Part shown: positions 10,799 to 23,200 of the stretch, piece by piece
Layout: every line of letters starts with the position of its first letter
Position numbering within the stretch: position 1 is the first letter of the stretch
NCBI GenBank assembly: GCA_030549205.1
Contig: JAUKTV010000001.1
Coordinates: 2,914,001 to 2,978,000, forward strand
Direction: 5' to 3'
Length of the DNA: 64,000 nucleotides
Source: Apiosordaria backusii
Lineage: Eukaryota; Ascomycota; Sordariomycetes; Sordariales; Lasiosphaeriaceae
The notes under the pieces: model-generated
The model's database searches: none
The model's input: the letters and a program-made list of their open reading frames with translations, nothing else
Told to the model about the DNA's origin: nothing
Position numbers and translations under genes: made by a program

Positions 10799-12292
10799 GA
10801 TTGGGAGGTGTCGAAATGTCCATCAACCCCAGTTTCCTAGTCGGGGCATTTCCTTATGGGATTAGATAACGACTTCTTTTTGCAGCGAGAGATCAGGACC
10901 AACCAGCAACGGCCGAACATGTGCTGGTGACTGATTGGGTCATGAGATTCTCCAAGGATTCGAGATAATCCACTGAAGGGAGTGGTGGTGTCGTAGGGGG
11001 GCCGGGGAAGTTGGCCGGACTGAATGAGAGAAAAGGGACGTGTTCCGGTTCGGTGATTGGGCGTGCGGCGCGTGGGAGAATCACGAAAAGTCGAAGAGCG
11101 ACAATTAATACCGAGGCGGGCGAGCGGCACCGGTTCCTGGTGTTTAAGACGTTGTGTGACTGGCGGCGCGTCGGCGCGTGTCGGCGTGTGGCTCAAGCCT
11201 CAAACGGTCTGCGACAAGTCGTTTCTCCCTTTTTCATCTGCCACTTGAAATACTTCTTACGAGCTGAATGGATTCGTTCCTTCTCACCTTATCGCCCCAC
11301 GCCACACCAGCTCAGGTTGAGAACGCAGTGTATGGTCTCGGCCAAGGGTTGACTTAGAGGTCGCTCACAGAGTTCAGGCTTGGCGGCCAGACACAGCTGG
11401 CCAAGCTCACCAACAGGCCGTAAGGGTCGGGCATTCAGGTAAGGTTATCTCGGCGGCACAGTTGGTCGAACAGTGCGTCATTGGGCAGCCACACAGAGTC
11501 GACTGTATTCATGCCTGTCCCTCCAGGACTTGCGATTCGCTGCATCTGTTGGCTCGAATTCATCATCTTCGTTGGAAATGTCCCACCCCGCTGCGGGCAG
11601 GGGCAGAAGAATCTGGGGGAGTGGAGGGACCCTCTCTCACATGTCCGTCCGTCCACAGTCTCTGAATACTCACATGCAACAAGCCATAACGCCGTCAACA
11701 GATGAGGATCAGGATGAAAAAAAATCAGCACAGAAGTTCGGATGCCGGTGCCAAGTATCTGGCACAAATCGGCCGAAAACCCGCCGCACATTCCCCCTGT
11801 TCTGTGCCTACTGACCGTTGAGACAGTTTGCCAGAACAGGCAATTGCACGATGATAATGGATGACCCCGCTTGTGAGCAGGAATCACAGCAACAGCAACA
11901 CCATCATCAGAGGAACAACTATCCCCGTTCTTTGCTGAAGAATGACTCGGGACGGAGCACAGTCCAACGTTGTACGCTTCTCGAACTATTCAGAGAGTGG
12001 AGAGGTTTTTGTCACTTCGCACCACAAGCCGCAGCCGCAGAAGGTCAGCACATCAGCCTGATCCCCAAACGGGCAGCTGGTAAGTAGTATTGGATGTTGA
12101 TACACAAACACCTATACCTACAGGGGGCCCGGGTAGAAGAAAAACCTTACCGATAGCCTGGGTAATTCCAAGACCTTTTGTCATCCACCAATGCCCCTCC
12201 AACTTCCCTCAAGCTGACATCGCGAGACGGCTTGTCCCTGTTGCCGATGGGGGTGAGGGGTGTTGATTATGTACCAACTGCAACATTTCTCT

Positions 12293-12332
<40 letters not shown>

Positions 12333-12980
12333 GGCAAACTTTTCTTTTGATGAGTATGGGCTTGGGTATGACCACCTCGCATCAAGCAGAGCAAGAGAGG
12401 GCTCGGATTCTGGCGATGGCACAGGATATATGTGTCGTCCCGTCTCGCTCGTCTCATTCATATTCCATAGGCCGTTGCCCGAAAGACGCCGTAATTGCAC
12501 AGGAGTGAGGTGCTCGACGGGGAAGACGGGTACGGATAACGCACTGACGCTTGTATCTGGTTAGCGGAGCGGCTAGTGTTCGATGCAGTGAAGCGTTTGC
12601 CCAGTACTTCCTGGGCAGAGGCAGGTAAGGAAGGTTGTTGACTTGTGTGTGGGTGGATCCCGGACCTAGCAGCCAATGCACCTGTCGTGTTGATGGTGTT
12701 TCGTTCGCCCAGGGCTGTCCCAGTCGCTTGTGCAGATAGCCAATCCTCGCGCTCGCCAGCACATCAACCTCAACGAGCCCCGACATCTTCTCTCTGCCGC
12801 CCCCCAGTCGTTGCCCAGCACACCCAGTTCCAGGTTGCCCACATGGACGATGGATCTCGATGATCATTGAATCCCGCAAATCCAGTCGCGGACGGAGCGT
12901 TTGCATGCACGCCGTCCACGACGTAACCTTACGGACCTCCACCACTGGTCAAACGACCTGACAGTAATGGGAGCGAGACC
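10799..12980. other. Intergenic: divergent TERT and RhoGEF upstream region
   Basis: About 2.2 kb with no supported gene; short open frames lack recognisable motifs. It should hold the TERT promoter on the left and the promoter and leader of the RhoGEF gene on the right. It includes a 36-nt A tract (listed separately). Confidence 0.5.
12294..12329. repeat. A36 mononucleotide tract
   Basis: An uninterrupted run of 36 A lies about 650 bp upstream of the RhoGEF start codon. No flanking target-site duplication is obvious and no gene-like sequence precedes it, so it reads as a microsatellite or nucleosome-excluding tract rather than a retroposed poly(A) tail. Its exact length is liable to sequencing error. 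Confidence 0.85.
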
Positions 12981-15900
12981 ATGGACGATGGCAGTCTTGG
13001 AGAGGAGGCGCCTGCTTCGCGCCCCGGTCAGCTCTTCGACCACCACCACCCCCAGCATCATCACAACCTCCACCAGGAGCAGCTTTACGGATACCACCAG
13101 CACCAACAGCACCAGCATCCTTACGACCCCTACGAACATCACTTCCATCCCGGCGCCGATCTCGACCGAGACCTAGACCCCCGACCTGGCGGCCAAATAC
13201 CCCCCCTTGCCTCGCATGCCGCAGCCTCGAACCTCCAGGCGTTTGCTGCCAATTCCGCTGCCCATGATTCTCTCGACGACTCGCAAGATCCCGACGACTT
13301 TTACCGTAGCTATCGAGGTGCGCAGCCTAGGAATGAAACCCCACAAACCATAGATCCCATGGCCCAGGCTGCCTCACACTCTCGCCAGACGCCCTCTGCG
13401 CGCTCGAATGGCAACGGAGCGACATCGAAGCCATCGGCTCTTCCCACAAGTCGCAATGCTCTTCGACCGAGTCAGCGTGCTGTCTCAAACCCCGTGGACG
13501 ACCGTTCTTCAAAAGCAGCCAACGCTTTCCCGACGAGTGTGAGGGAGATGAAAAAGAAGTTTGACCAAACAGTCACGCAGCCCGGGTCGACGGCTCGCAA
13601 GCCACCGCCCAAGGCATCTAGCAGCACCAATGGAAGGACCACCGGCACGGGGAGCAATTCGGCGGCATATGCCTCCAGTAGGGGGACAACATCTGGCGCA
13701 CGGGGACCACAACGACCAACCGATGATCAGATTTCAAGCAGCTCGCAGTCATTTGCAAGCCGGATCAGTCGACCTCGTACGGCCAACTCAACACATCCAC
13801 AACAGTCCAAATCTAGCAGTCATGCTTCCCCGAGAATTCCTGCAGTACCCAAGGGACCGGAACCTGGCCTCTCCCGCCAGCCCGGCCTCTTGTTTGGCGA
13901 GATATTACCAGAGCACAACGACTCGGCCACTGTCGGCTTTGGAATCGAAAACGTCCGGCCACGGAGAACGTCCGAGTCGAGTATTCATCATTCAAGGTTA
14001 CAAATGAGGAGTTTATCAGACCCAGATATCGAGCCCCCGTCACCGACCGACTGGTACCGTGCGGCCGCGCCAAGCGACCACCAGGCCTCCGACCATCCAA
14101 GCGTCACTATACCCAAAAATCACCACCGAGCTCAGAGCGACTTTGCTGGATCGAAGTTGGGAATGAGCCGTCATTTTCCCAACGACTCTGCCGTGGCCTC
14201 GCCAATATCGCCTACATCGCCGACTTCAACAACCTCCCGTCTCCCTATCATGGTCAAGAAAATCAGTAACCAGAGCGACAGCCCAGCCTCAACCCGTTCG
14301 AACTCTCCCTCGCTCAGGTACGCAGCTGCTAGTGGGAGAACATCTCGGCAGCATATGCCATCCAGCCGGTCAAGGACACCGACGACCACCTCATCAGTCT
14401 CGACGCCTCAGATCAAGACACCAACAGCTCGCAAAGGCCCACCTTCGAGTATCACAACTACAGGTAGTCGGCTGAATGCCCACGTTGCCGTTCCTGCTCC
14501 GAAACTGTCACCAAGCCTCCGCAGCTCCCGGCCACGGCAATCTGTTGCGACGGCCACGACAGCGGCATCCAGAATGCGGACCGTAGAACGGGAACGAGGT
14601 GCGTCGCCCCAGAGACAAGCGCTGCGGCCCACTCCAAAAGCAGAAGGTTCAGGTACCCGGAGGCGCAAACTTTCGGTTGGGCCCATTGACTTTGCACAGC
14701 GTCGAGAAACCATCAAGCTTGCATATAGCAAGTCAATCAGGGACAGCCAGGCGAAAGAGGCGAGACAGGCTGCTGCCGATAAAAGGAAAAGGGAGCTGGA
14801 GGTAGTGGCCAAGATCAAACTGGAAGCAGAAGCTGCCACTATGGCTGCTGTCGCTAATGCGAATGCTGCTGCCGCCGCCGCCGCCGCCATGAGACCAGCT
14901 CGATCAACTGACAATTTGCGGCATGCGGAGAGTGGCGCCGAGAGAGACATGTCATCACATTTGCAACCGCCAGCTGCAGATGTTCCAGTGCCGCCCGTAT
15001 CCTCAGCGCCCGCTCCGGCGCCAGCTCCAGCGCCTCCGATGGAGCCATTGAGGTTAGAGATACCCGGCAGTTTCCCCAGTGTCGGATCCCCTCAGTTGGA
15101 GCCGGAGGATGTGCCGCTGTCGGCGTGCTCGGCCAGCACGGCGACCACGGAGTTTGAAATTGACGAAGAGCCGGAGCCACCAAAGCAAGAAAGCACGGCT
15201 GCCATAGATGAAGCTCTGGGTATCACAATGCCTGGCCTCACGCAAATCACCTTTGTGCCAGAAAGCTTTCAACCTGAACCCTCTAGGCCACCAGTAGAGC
15301 AGACCGCCAGTCCAGTATTACACAGGAAGGCGTCGTATCAGTATCCATTTGATGATGAGGAGGATATGGATGACGACAGTGTATCCATAAAAATCTCGCT
15401 TGACACGTCTGCGGAGTCCCAGATGTCTCCCCAGCTCACACCAACACGCACTGACTTCCAGCCGGAGCCTACCTCCAACCCCGCGCCGATCCCGGACGGC
15501 GACGACGACGAATACGTCCCCCGACCGTACACGTTTACCTCCGACAACTATGAAACGACTGTCACTATTCTCGGTCCTGAAAATGATTTCCGGCCGTTGC
15601 ACCAGGGCCCGCCTCGTGTTGCCATGCCGGCAGCGGATCTGCCTCAGCAAGATGATCGACATGTGGCCAGCAGCTTGACAATTGAAGCCCCGGAGACTCT
15701 ACACTTGGACGATGTAGTACGTTTTGAGGAGCCCAGAATTGTGCTCGACAAGTTGGATCGGATTGAGGACTTTTATGTCGGCCCACGCTTGAGTGACAAT
15801 GTGGCATCATTGCGCGATTCAACATGTACGTCCTCAGACTCTGGGGCTCCTTTTGACACACAGCCAGCGCTTGCAGAGTACGAAAAGACGCCAAACACTT

Positions 15901-18900
15901 TGCACAGCTTGACTGTCCCTTCGCTACTGGCGCCTGGAAATCGTTTGAGCCAGAATTCCGCCTGGACCGACTTCTCGTTTGGGAGTGACGACCATAATGC
16001 CGGCCTGCCCAGCTCAACTTCCCAGCAGTCTCTTGGGTTTGATAGTCAGAAAGGAGGATCGTCTGGATTACTGCCCATAACTGCCGATTTCAGCCTTCGT
16101 GACTCTGGCTTGGGAGAGTTTACCGGTCATAGCCCAGAGAAGTCACCACTGGATAGGTCTGGTGCCACAACGCCGCCGATGCTGACCGAACAAGAGGATA
16201 GCGGCTACCAGCACTCAGTTACCGAGAAGGGAACGGAACAAGTTCCCGAGGAAGAAGAGTGCCAAACAGAAGAATGCGATGAGGATGTGCCACAGCCGCA
16301 AGAAGAGACGGTGGCCGCGCGCCCCCAACGTCAACCACCTCCCCCGCCATCCTTCGAATTCGTCGATGATGAGCGGGAGACGTCCGTGTACGGGCAGGAA
16401 ACAAGGCCAACTAGTTTTCTGCATCCTCAGCAAGAGTCACGGCCCCATTCCGAGGTTCTGTCTCCGGATTCTGGGTCCCAAATCACTTTTGAGACCCTCG
16501 ACCGGTCTAATACCTCAGTTAACGACAGCGAGACACTCAACGAGTCCATTGTTGAGAGGCCATCACTATCGGCTGAAGCCCAGGAAGAACAAAAGAGACT
16601 TCGTCAGCGTCAACTGGTGATCCGGGAGCTGATAGATACCGAGGATGCGTTCGTCAGAGATATGAGCGTGGTCGAAGAGATTTACAAGGGCACTGCCGAG
16701 GCCTGTCCCAACCTGGACAGCAAGACGATCAAGCTAATTTTCAGGAATACCGATGAGATCATTGCTTTTCACGCCGCATTCGTCGCCGAGTTCAAGGAGG
16801 GAGCATCGGCTGTGTACACTCCCAAGGCCAGGAGGTCGCCGGTTCTTACACCCTCGGCTGCTCCGTCGCTAAAGGATTCTGATTCAGCAACACTAAACTC
16901 GGTCACTTCTTCGGCAAAACCCGAGCTGGACGACGAGAAGGACCGCCTCACGTCTATTGGACCAGTGTTTTCAAAGAGCATCGAGCAGCTAAAGGCCGTT
17001 CACGAAGTATATTTGCGATCCAGTGATCAGTCCTCCAAGCGTCTAGTCCAAATTCAAGAAGATGAGGGTGTGATGCTCTGGCTCAACGAGTGTAATGAAG
17101 TTGCGAAGGAGTTGACATCTGCCTGGAATCTGGACTCCTTGTTGGTGAAGCCGATGCAGCGCATCACAAAGTACCCAGACATCATCACTCATCTTCTCAA
17201 ATACACGCCGGCAGACCACCCAGACAGGGAACCATTGATCGCGGCGCGGTTGGCTGTTATTGACGCCATTGACGAGATCAACAAGTCCAAAAAGAACTAC
17301 GAGCTAGTTGGACAGATTGTCGGCAATAGGAAGCGGAAGGACTCTGATGTAAGGGGACTGGCCAGGGCTTTTGGAAAGCGGGTCGACAAGCTCCAGGCGA
17401 CGAATCCCAAAACGGCAGAAGATGAGGAGTACAAGAAGCTGCAGCAGCAATTCGGCGACGACTACCTCCGGCTTCAAGTGGTTCTCCGAGATGTCGAGTA
17501 CTACACTAGGAATGTATCGACCTACGTGCACGAGTTTCTTCAGTATCTCTCGTCGATGGAGCTTGTGATGCGGCTGCAGCCTTCGAGGGACTATGCTCAC
17601 ATCGAAAGCAAATGGGTTCAGTTCAATGTCTCCATGAGGGACATTGAGAAGATTGCGTTGGAACGACATGTAAGTTGCCGGTTCTAAAACGGTGTATGGT
17701 GGAATAAGCCTGCTAACAACCGAAAGCTTTCTGATGTTCGAAAACACGTCATTGAACCCTTTGAGCAGGTGATCAAGTGCTACGGCAACCCTGGTCTCGC
17801 CATGAAGAAGAGAGCCAAGCGACGTCTTGATTACGAAAAATATGCCCAGCTCAAGGCCAACGGGAAGAAGGTGGACAAGCAACTTACAGAGCTCGTAGAG
17901 CAGTATGAGGCTCTGAACGAGACACTGAAGAAAGAACTACCCAAGCTTTCTGCCATGACTGCTAAGATTGGCAATATCTGTCTTGGCAAGTTTATCAGCA
18001 TTCAAACAGCTTGGTATAAGATGTGGAAGGACAAGGTCAAGGCACCCCTCCAAGACGCGAACCATGTTCCTGAGGTGTCAGAGATTGCGTCAGGCTTCCA
18101 AAGAGAGTTCGCATTGCAAGAAGAGAGAGCCATGTCTCTTGCCATCTTGAATCCAACACTCAGGCCCAGATTCTCTCAGTCGACAACTGACGGCGATAAT
18201 TCCTCGCTGCTCTCAAGAACAAAGTCGCGGCCAAGCGATCTTCAACCAACCCGTTCCAGAGGATTATCCATCAACAGCGAACATGCCCCTACCCTGCCAA
18301 CCCCAGACTTTGTGAGGCGAAACAGCGGCCAGTTCAGCCTCTCGCCGGCAAGCAGTGCCCTCCCAAGCCCTGCTCATTACTACCGAGACTACTACTCCGG
18401 TATCAATGGAAGTCACGCTCGTGTCAGCTCCAACTCACCCATCACCCCTGATCCCAACTCAAGGTCAGCAGTTGGTTTACCGATGCGTCCAGGCACGGGA
18501 CGCAGCTTTGACTCAAACAGCCTCCCAAGGCAGAGCACAGAGTCCACTGTGATGACCTCGGCCATGGCAGGCGGGCCAAGTCGGCGGGATTCCAACTCGA
18601 CGTACAACAGCTCGGCTTATCCTGGCCCAAGCAACAGCGGTGGTGATACACGACGCTTGTCTGGGCTGTTCCACTCTGCCTTGCCGCCTGACGATGCCGA
18701 GGACTTTTACCCCCCACAGATGGTGTCACGGGCATCAAGCACGCAGCGGAGCCGTGATGATTCCGGGTATAGAGTGCTTTGGCTGGCGGCTTCGCTGTTT
18801 GAGTTTCATATCGAGACGTCGAAGATGGAGGCTGGGTACCCTTATTTGACATACCAGGCTGGCGAAGTAAGTCTTTTTTTTGGTCTTTTCTCTTTTTCCA

Positions 18901-19054
18901 TGTATGATGATCAACATGCTGATACCATAACGATCAGATCTTCGATGTCATCGCCGAAAAGGGGGAGCTGTGGCTGGCAAGAAACCAAGACGATCCACGG
19001 GGGACAGTGGGGTGGATTTGGTCGAAACATTTTGCCAAACTGGCAGATTCTTGA
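12981..19054 (+). CDS. RhoGEF with DH, BAR and SH3 domains
   Basis: Guanine-nucleotide exchange factor for a Rho-family GTPase, probably Cdc42 or Rho at sites of polar growth or septation, judging by fungal Gef1/Tuba-like DH-BAR proteins. Exons 12981-17669, 17727-18866 and 18938-19054; 1,981 residues. The first 1,200 residues are disordered, with a His/Gln-rich start (HHHPQHHHNLHQEQ), Ser/Pro-rich blocks and a poly-Ala run near 634. The DH domain starts near 1207 (VIRELIDTEDAFVRDM), has an inserted Ser/Pro loop near 1275-1325 and carries LLVKPMQRITKYP near 1386. The BAR domain follows from about 1465 to 1720. The C-terminal SH3 (about 1912-1978) is split by the last intron: ALYDFEF-like WLAASLFEF, then IFDVIAEKGELWLARN and GWIWSKHFAKL. 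No PH domain is visible, as expected when BAR replaces it. The frame stays open beyond the second donor site, which could mislead gene callers. Confidence 0.9.
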
Positions 19055-20212
19055 ATGGAGGGGACATTTTCTTTTTAATGATGTTGAGTCGATATGGGAC
19101 ACATTCTGTCTTTTTCTCTCGCACAGACACACAGACACACATATACACAAGCACACAAAGACTTTTTTATTATGTTTGACAGCAGCACATACATACAAAA
19201 AAGCAGGCGGGCAAGGGGCATTTTTTTTTTTTTTTTTTTTTTTGCAATGGAAAGATGGGAAGAGCAAATTAAGCACGGCGTTGATTTTTTTTGTCTTGTT
19301 TTTTTTTCAGGTGGGATTGGGGGTTTTTCTTTCGGTGGGAGGCGGGGGGGGAGGAAAGCAGGTGCGGGGATCGGGGGGTTTGGTGGGGGGAAGTTGAGTG
19401 ATGAGGGCTGTGTTGTACGTACGAAGAAGAAGATCTCCAACAACAACACCCACAACAAAGTGATATCCCGGGGGGGATTTCTACAATTTTGTTCTGATTT
19501 TTTTGGGGGGGGAGGGAGGGAAAGAAGGGGCATCTTTGCGATGATATTTTTTGTTAAGTTTGGGGGGAGGGGGGGGGGGTTTGATGTCGAGAAGGAGGAT
19601 TTTGTTGTTGTTGAGAGAGACAGAGAGGGAGAGGGAGAGGGAGAGAAAAGAAAGTGTAATAACATTTGTTGGTGGTGGTAGTGGTGAATTGAAATGAAAT
19701 GAAGAATATATATATTTGGAACAATCACAGACAGCAAGTGATGTGTATGCGTGCGTACAAAGTGTGAATATAGGCAGGTATGGAAGCTTTAGGGGTAGGG
19801 CAGGCACATTGGGGTATGTGAGAATAAGGGGGTGGCGAGGAAGAAGAGGTGATGTTTACGTGTGTTGTTGTTGTGGTGGGTTCTCTGCCTTGACAACGTT
19901 TTTGTTGTCGTCTGTCTTATACGGGGTACCTACCTGTCTAGGGACGCGCAAAGGGGTGGATGGTTGTTTGAGAGAGCGAAAGTGAAAATGGAGAGTGATG
20001 TATTATATCGAAGTGGACGGTTGTTATGCTTGATGTGTGGGAGATGATGACTGTGTGTTTTATACACTCGATACCTTGCCTATTTTGCTGCTTTTTATTC
20101 CAACGTTTGAGGACGGTATAAAACAAGAGGAGCATAAGCTACAGTTCTATTTTACTGTAATATGTATATATATGTATATATATTTATCTTCAAATGGGAA
20201 CCTCCTTTCTGC
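19055..20212. other. Low-complexity 3' flank of the RhoGEF gene
   Basis: No gene. Contains a CA-rich stretch (about 19121-19160), a T23 run (19221-19243), several G runs of 6-9 between 19340 and 19580, a GA-rich purine tract (about 19610-19650) and TATATG repeats (about 20159-20185). Open frames through here consist of low-complexity residues only. Confidence 0.7.
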
Positions 20213-20284
20213 CATTAGCACATTAGCACATTAGCACATTAGCACATTAGCACATTAGCACATTAGCACATTAGCACATTAGCA
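20213..20284. repeat. Octamer tandem repeat, nine copies of CATTAGCA
   Basis: Nine perfect head-to-tail copies of an 8-bp unit (CATTAGCA, equivalently CACATTAG) without spacers, followed by a CTCCTCCTC run. The same octamer occurs in tandem at 50974-51013. It is not the TTAGGG telomere repeat. Confidence 0.95.
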
Positions 20285-23200
20285 CAAGATCTCACCTTCT
20301 CCTCCTCCTCCTCCTGGATCATTTTACCTACCTTACCTTGAGGTCTATCTGGGCAATTAGGTAAGTAAACAAGCAAGCGAAGTCTGGAAACAAATCCAGA
20401 GCAGTGACGAATACAGGGCAAATGTACAACCTAGTCAGTGAGTGGGGCGAGAGGGAGCTGGCGTCACTTCACCACTTGAGATTTGTCTTATCCTGTTAAT
20501 TTACGAGCTATGGTTTTCTATCTAAGTAAGGAGAGTGTAATTCACTTGATTGGGCAGGTAAGAAGAGATTGATAAGTGAATTGTTGGATAACAGAACATA
20601 ACCGGGTTGGTGAAGTAGGGGCTTATCATCGGTGCTTACGGAGAGTTGGGGTCAAGTCAGGAATGTGGTGATTGCAGAAAAAGATTAATGCAATAGCATG
20701 TCTAACCATCTGTAATATCTCAGAAACTTCTTATGAGGATGATGATAAAGTGCCAAAAGAAAATGCAATCGCTGAAAAACCACAAACGCTGTGTGACCGG
20801 CCAGGAGGCGAACCTTGGTTTTCTCTCTAACTCTCTAACTCGGGAATACATTAACCGCTATGTTATCGTGCCACGGAAAAGACACAAAAGAAACTGAGAT
20901 TATCTCTCTCCTCTCCTCTGGTCTGTGCCTCTCGTAGTGACTCCATTGCCTCGGGTGGCGTTCCCCCTAACCGTGGGTTGCTTGAAGTCTAAAAAACGCC
21001 CCCAGGTGTGGTAACGGAGGGGATGATAGAAAGGTTGGGTTTGAGTGTCTAACTAAAACAGAAAGGGCTAGGGAGTAGGTGACTATGGTTGATGTAGTTG
21101 ATATTGCTGTTATTCAATATTACCTTTGTTATAACGATAGCCCTACCTACGTGATCAAGTCACTCAAGTCACTATATTATCACCTACCTTCTCACTAGCG
21201 TACGGGCCCATGTCTTGTCATTGCGTCATCACCGTTCTCGTAGCCGGTCCGGGGCTACGTCTGGTTGTGTTGATGATGTCGATGATGCTCGTTTTGTTCT
21301 TGTTTTCCCCTTCCCCTTCCCCTTCTCCTTTCAGCCTTGATGTGAGTCTTGTGTGTCTTACTGTTACCTGATCAGTCTTCAGCTTGTTGCCCGAATTGTC
21401 CGTGTCCAGGCCTCCGACGGTGGTGGCGGTCTCGAAATGGATTCAGACTTTGCTTCTTGAGGCCCATTTGGGAGGTTGAGGTTTCATGGGGTCGGTTGGG
21501 GAAGGTAAGGGGGAAGAGGTGGATCATAGCTGAGCTTTAGGGTGGTGGAGAGGTAGGATGAAAGGTCATAGCCGTCTCGAGAATTGACAAGATGACAAAG
21601 TCAAAGGAGGCCGAGAAGGCCCTCGAGGGTCCGTGTTTTGTTTCCAGTCACCGTGATCGAAGTTTCGACGTGTGTTATCTACCACATTCCGTGGTTCATT
21701 GGGCGGGTGGGTGTTTTGGTTACTTATCTATCGATCGATGACTGCCGTAATTCAGCAACAGTGGGTGATGTGATGAGCTCACGAACAAACTCTTGTTTCG
21801 ACAAGTCTGACCGCGAGGGATATGACAAAGAGTCCGGGTAAAGGGGACTAGGCGGGACTGGCGCAAGGAATAACCAGAGGTTCATTGTCTACCAAGGGAA
21901 AGAGTAGTGCTGCCGGAGTTGTGTTGGCTCTGGATCGGGCTCCGGCTCCGGATACATCACCCAGACTCAAGTTCAGGCTGGGTTGATTCGTTTGCGTGTG
22001 CCCATCCTCCTGTTTCGGTTCGTGAGAAACCCGTGCTCAATTGTGTTCGCTTCATCAAGCCGAAGGGACTATGTAAAGGTGATCTGGCCGTGACCTTCGT
22101 CCGGCGACGTGTAGAGTAGCATTCCGAGAATGCTCAGAACTCGCTGCCGGAGCGGGTATGCCTGTCGTTAAGAAGAGGTAGTCTCAAGAGTTTCGAGGCC
22201 GTCGATCGTTGGGTCCCAAAGTGGACTTTGGAGTATTATCTGAGCATACAGAGCCCCATCGGGAAATCGACTCGCCCTGAACTGATCATGAGGCTGAAAG
22301 AGGGAAAGCGAACTGACACAGAATTTCTAATCGGGTAGGTATGTGTATGATAATCCCAGCTCGCTAGCGAGGCGACGTGATACACTAATTTTCCGCAAGG
22401 CCGGTGTAAGTAGTAAGTGTGTATGTGTATGTGAGTCGTTATCAAGACAATTCTGTGTGATCTTCAGCATGGTAGTCATCATTGTAAATCGTTAGCCAGG
22501 GGGTGGCACGACCTCCCATGCTCAGTTGTGAATTGTGGACGTACCATCTCTTCGGCGCTCTTTCATGCCGTCTAGCCTGATCCCTGGCAATGACGATCCT
22601 CGAACTTCTAGAAGTTCTCTTTGTCAGACATGAAGTTCGGTTGTCGTCGTGGTGTAGCATCTGTGCGCTCAGTCTGGGCGCTTTGCGTTCATGCAGATCT
22701 GTGAGTTTCCCGAATAGGTTGCTCCAAGTCCGAAGATCAGTAGCACGCACGGACTCGGTAGATGCTCAACGGCTTTCAACATCTTGAAGTATCATTGCGA
22801 AGCCAAATAGCGAGGAATTTGCCGACGATGCTGACTTGATCGTATGGGAGAGGCTCCATTGGTTTCAGATACCCGCCGCTACACAACCAACCCGAAGATA
22901 TTGCATTCCAACTCAAACAAGCAACTTTGGGATGGCTGAGAGTGTGGTAACAACTGGCCCAAAAATTGAGATCTTCTCGGCTGTCAAATGACAACGAGCA
23001 ATAGCGGCAAACGAGCAGTGTTAAAAGCTTTATAAATAGAGGGTTAGGTGAGCCCCTTCCTTGCAGCTAACAAAACCAAACATTGGACTGGGAAGGGCGG
23101 TTGATATTGTGCAATATCGCCTGATTAGAGTGAGCCAAACTTCACAGACTATGGGAGCGATGTGCCCCAGGGAACACCCGCCCCGTTTGCCACAGCTAAG

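Noticed and set aside
12294..12329. A36 tract considered as the tail of a retroposed element
   Set aside because: No element-like or gene-like sequence precedes it and no target-site duplication was seen.
14408..14950. 180-codon minus-strand frame inside the RhoGEF gene
   Set aside because: Antisense to Ser/Thr/Ala-rich coding sequence; the Ala-rich protein mirrors the poly-Ala and Ser codons of the real gene.
17670..19397. Continuous plus-strand frame across the RhoGEF 3' introns and flank
   Set aside because: Splicing at 18867-18937 completes the SH3 domain and ends at 19054; the alternative frame is low-complexity Phe and Gly beyond the donor.
20213..20284. Direct-repeat array considered as CRISPR
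   Set aside because: Units are contiguous octamers without spacers, and the genome is eukaryotic.
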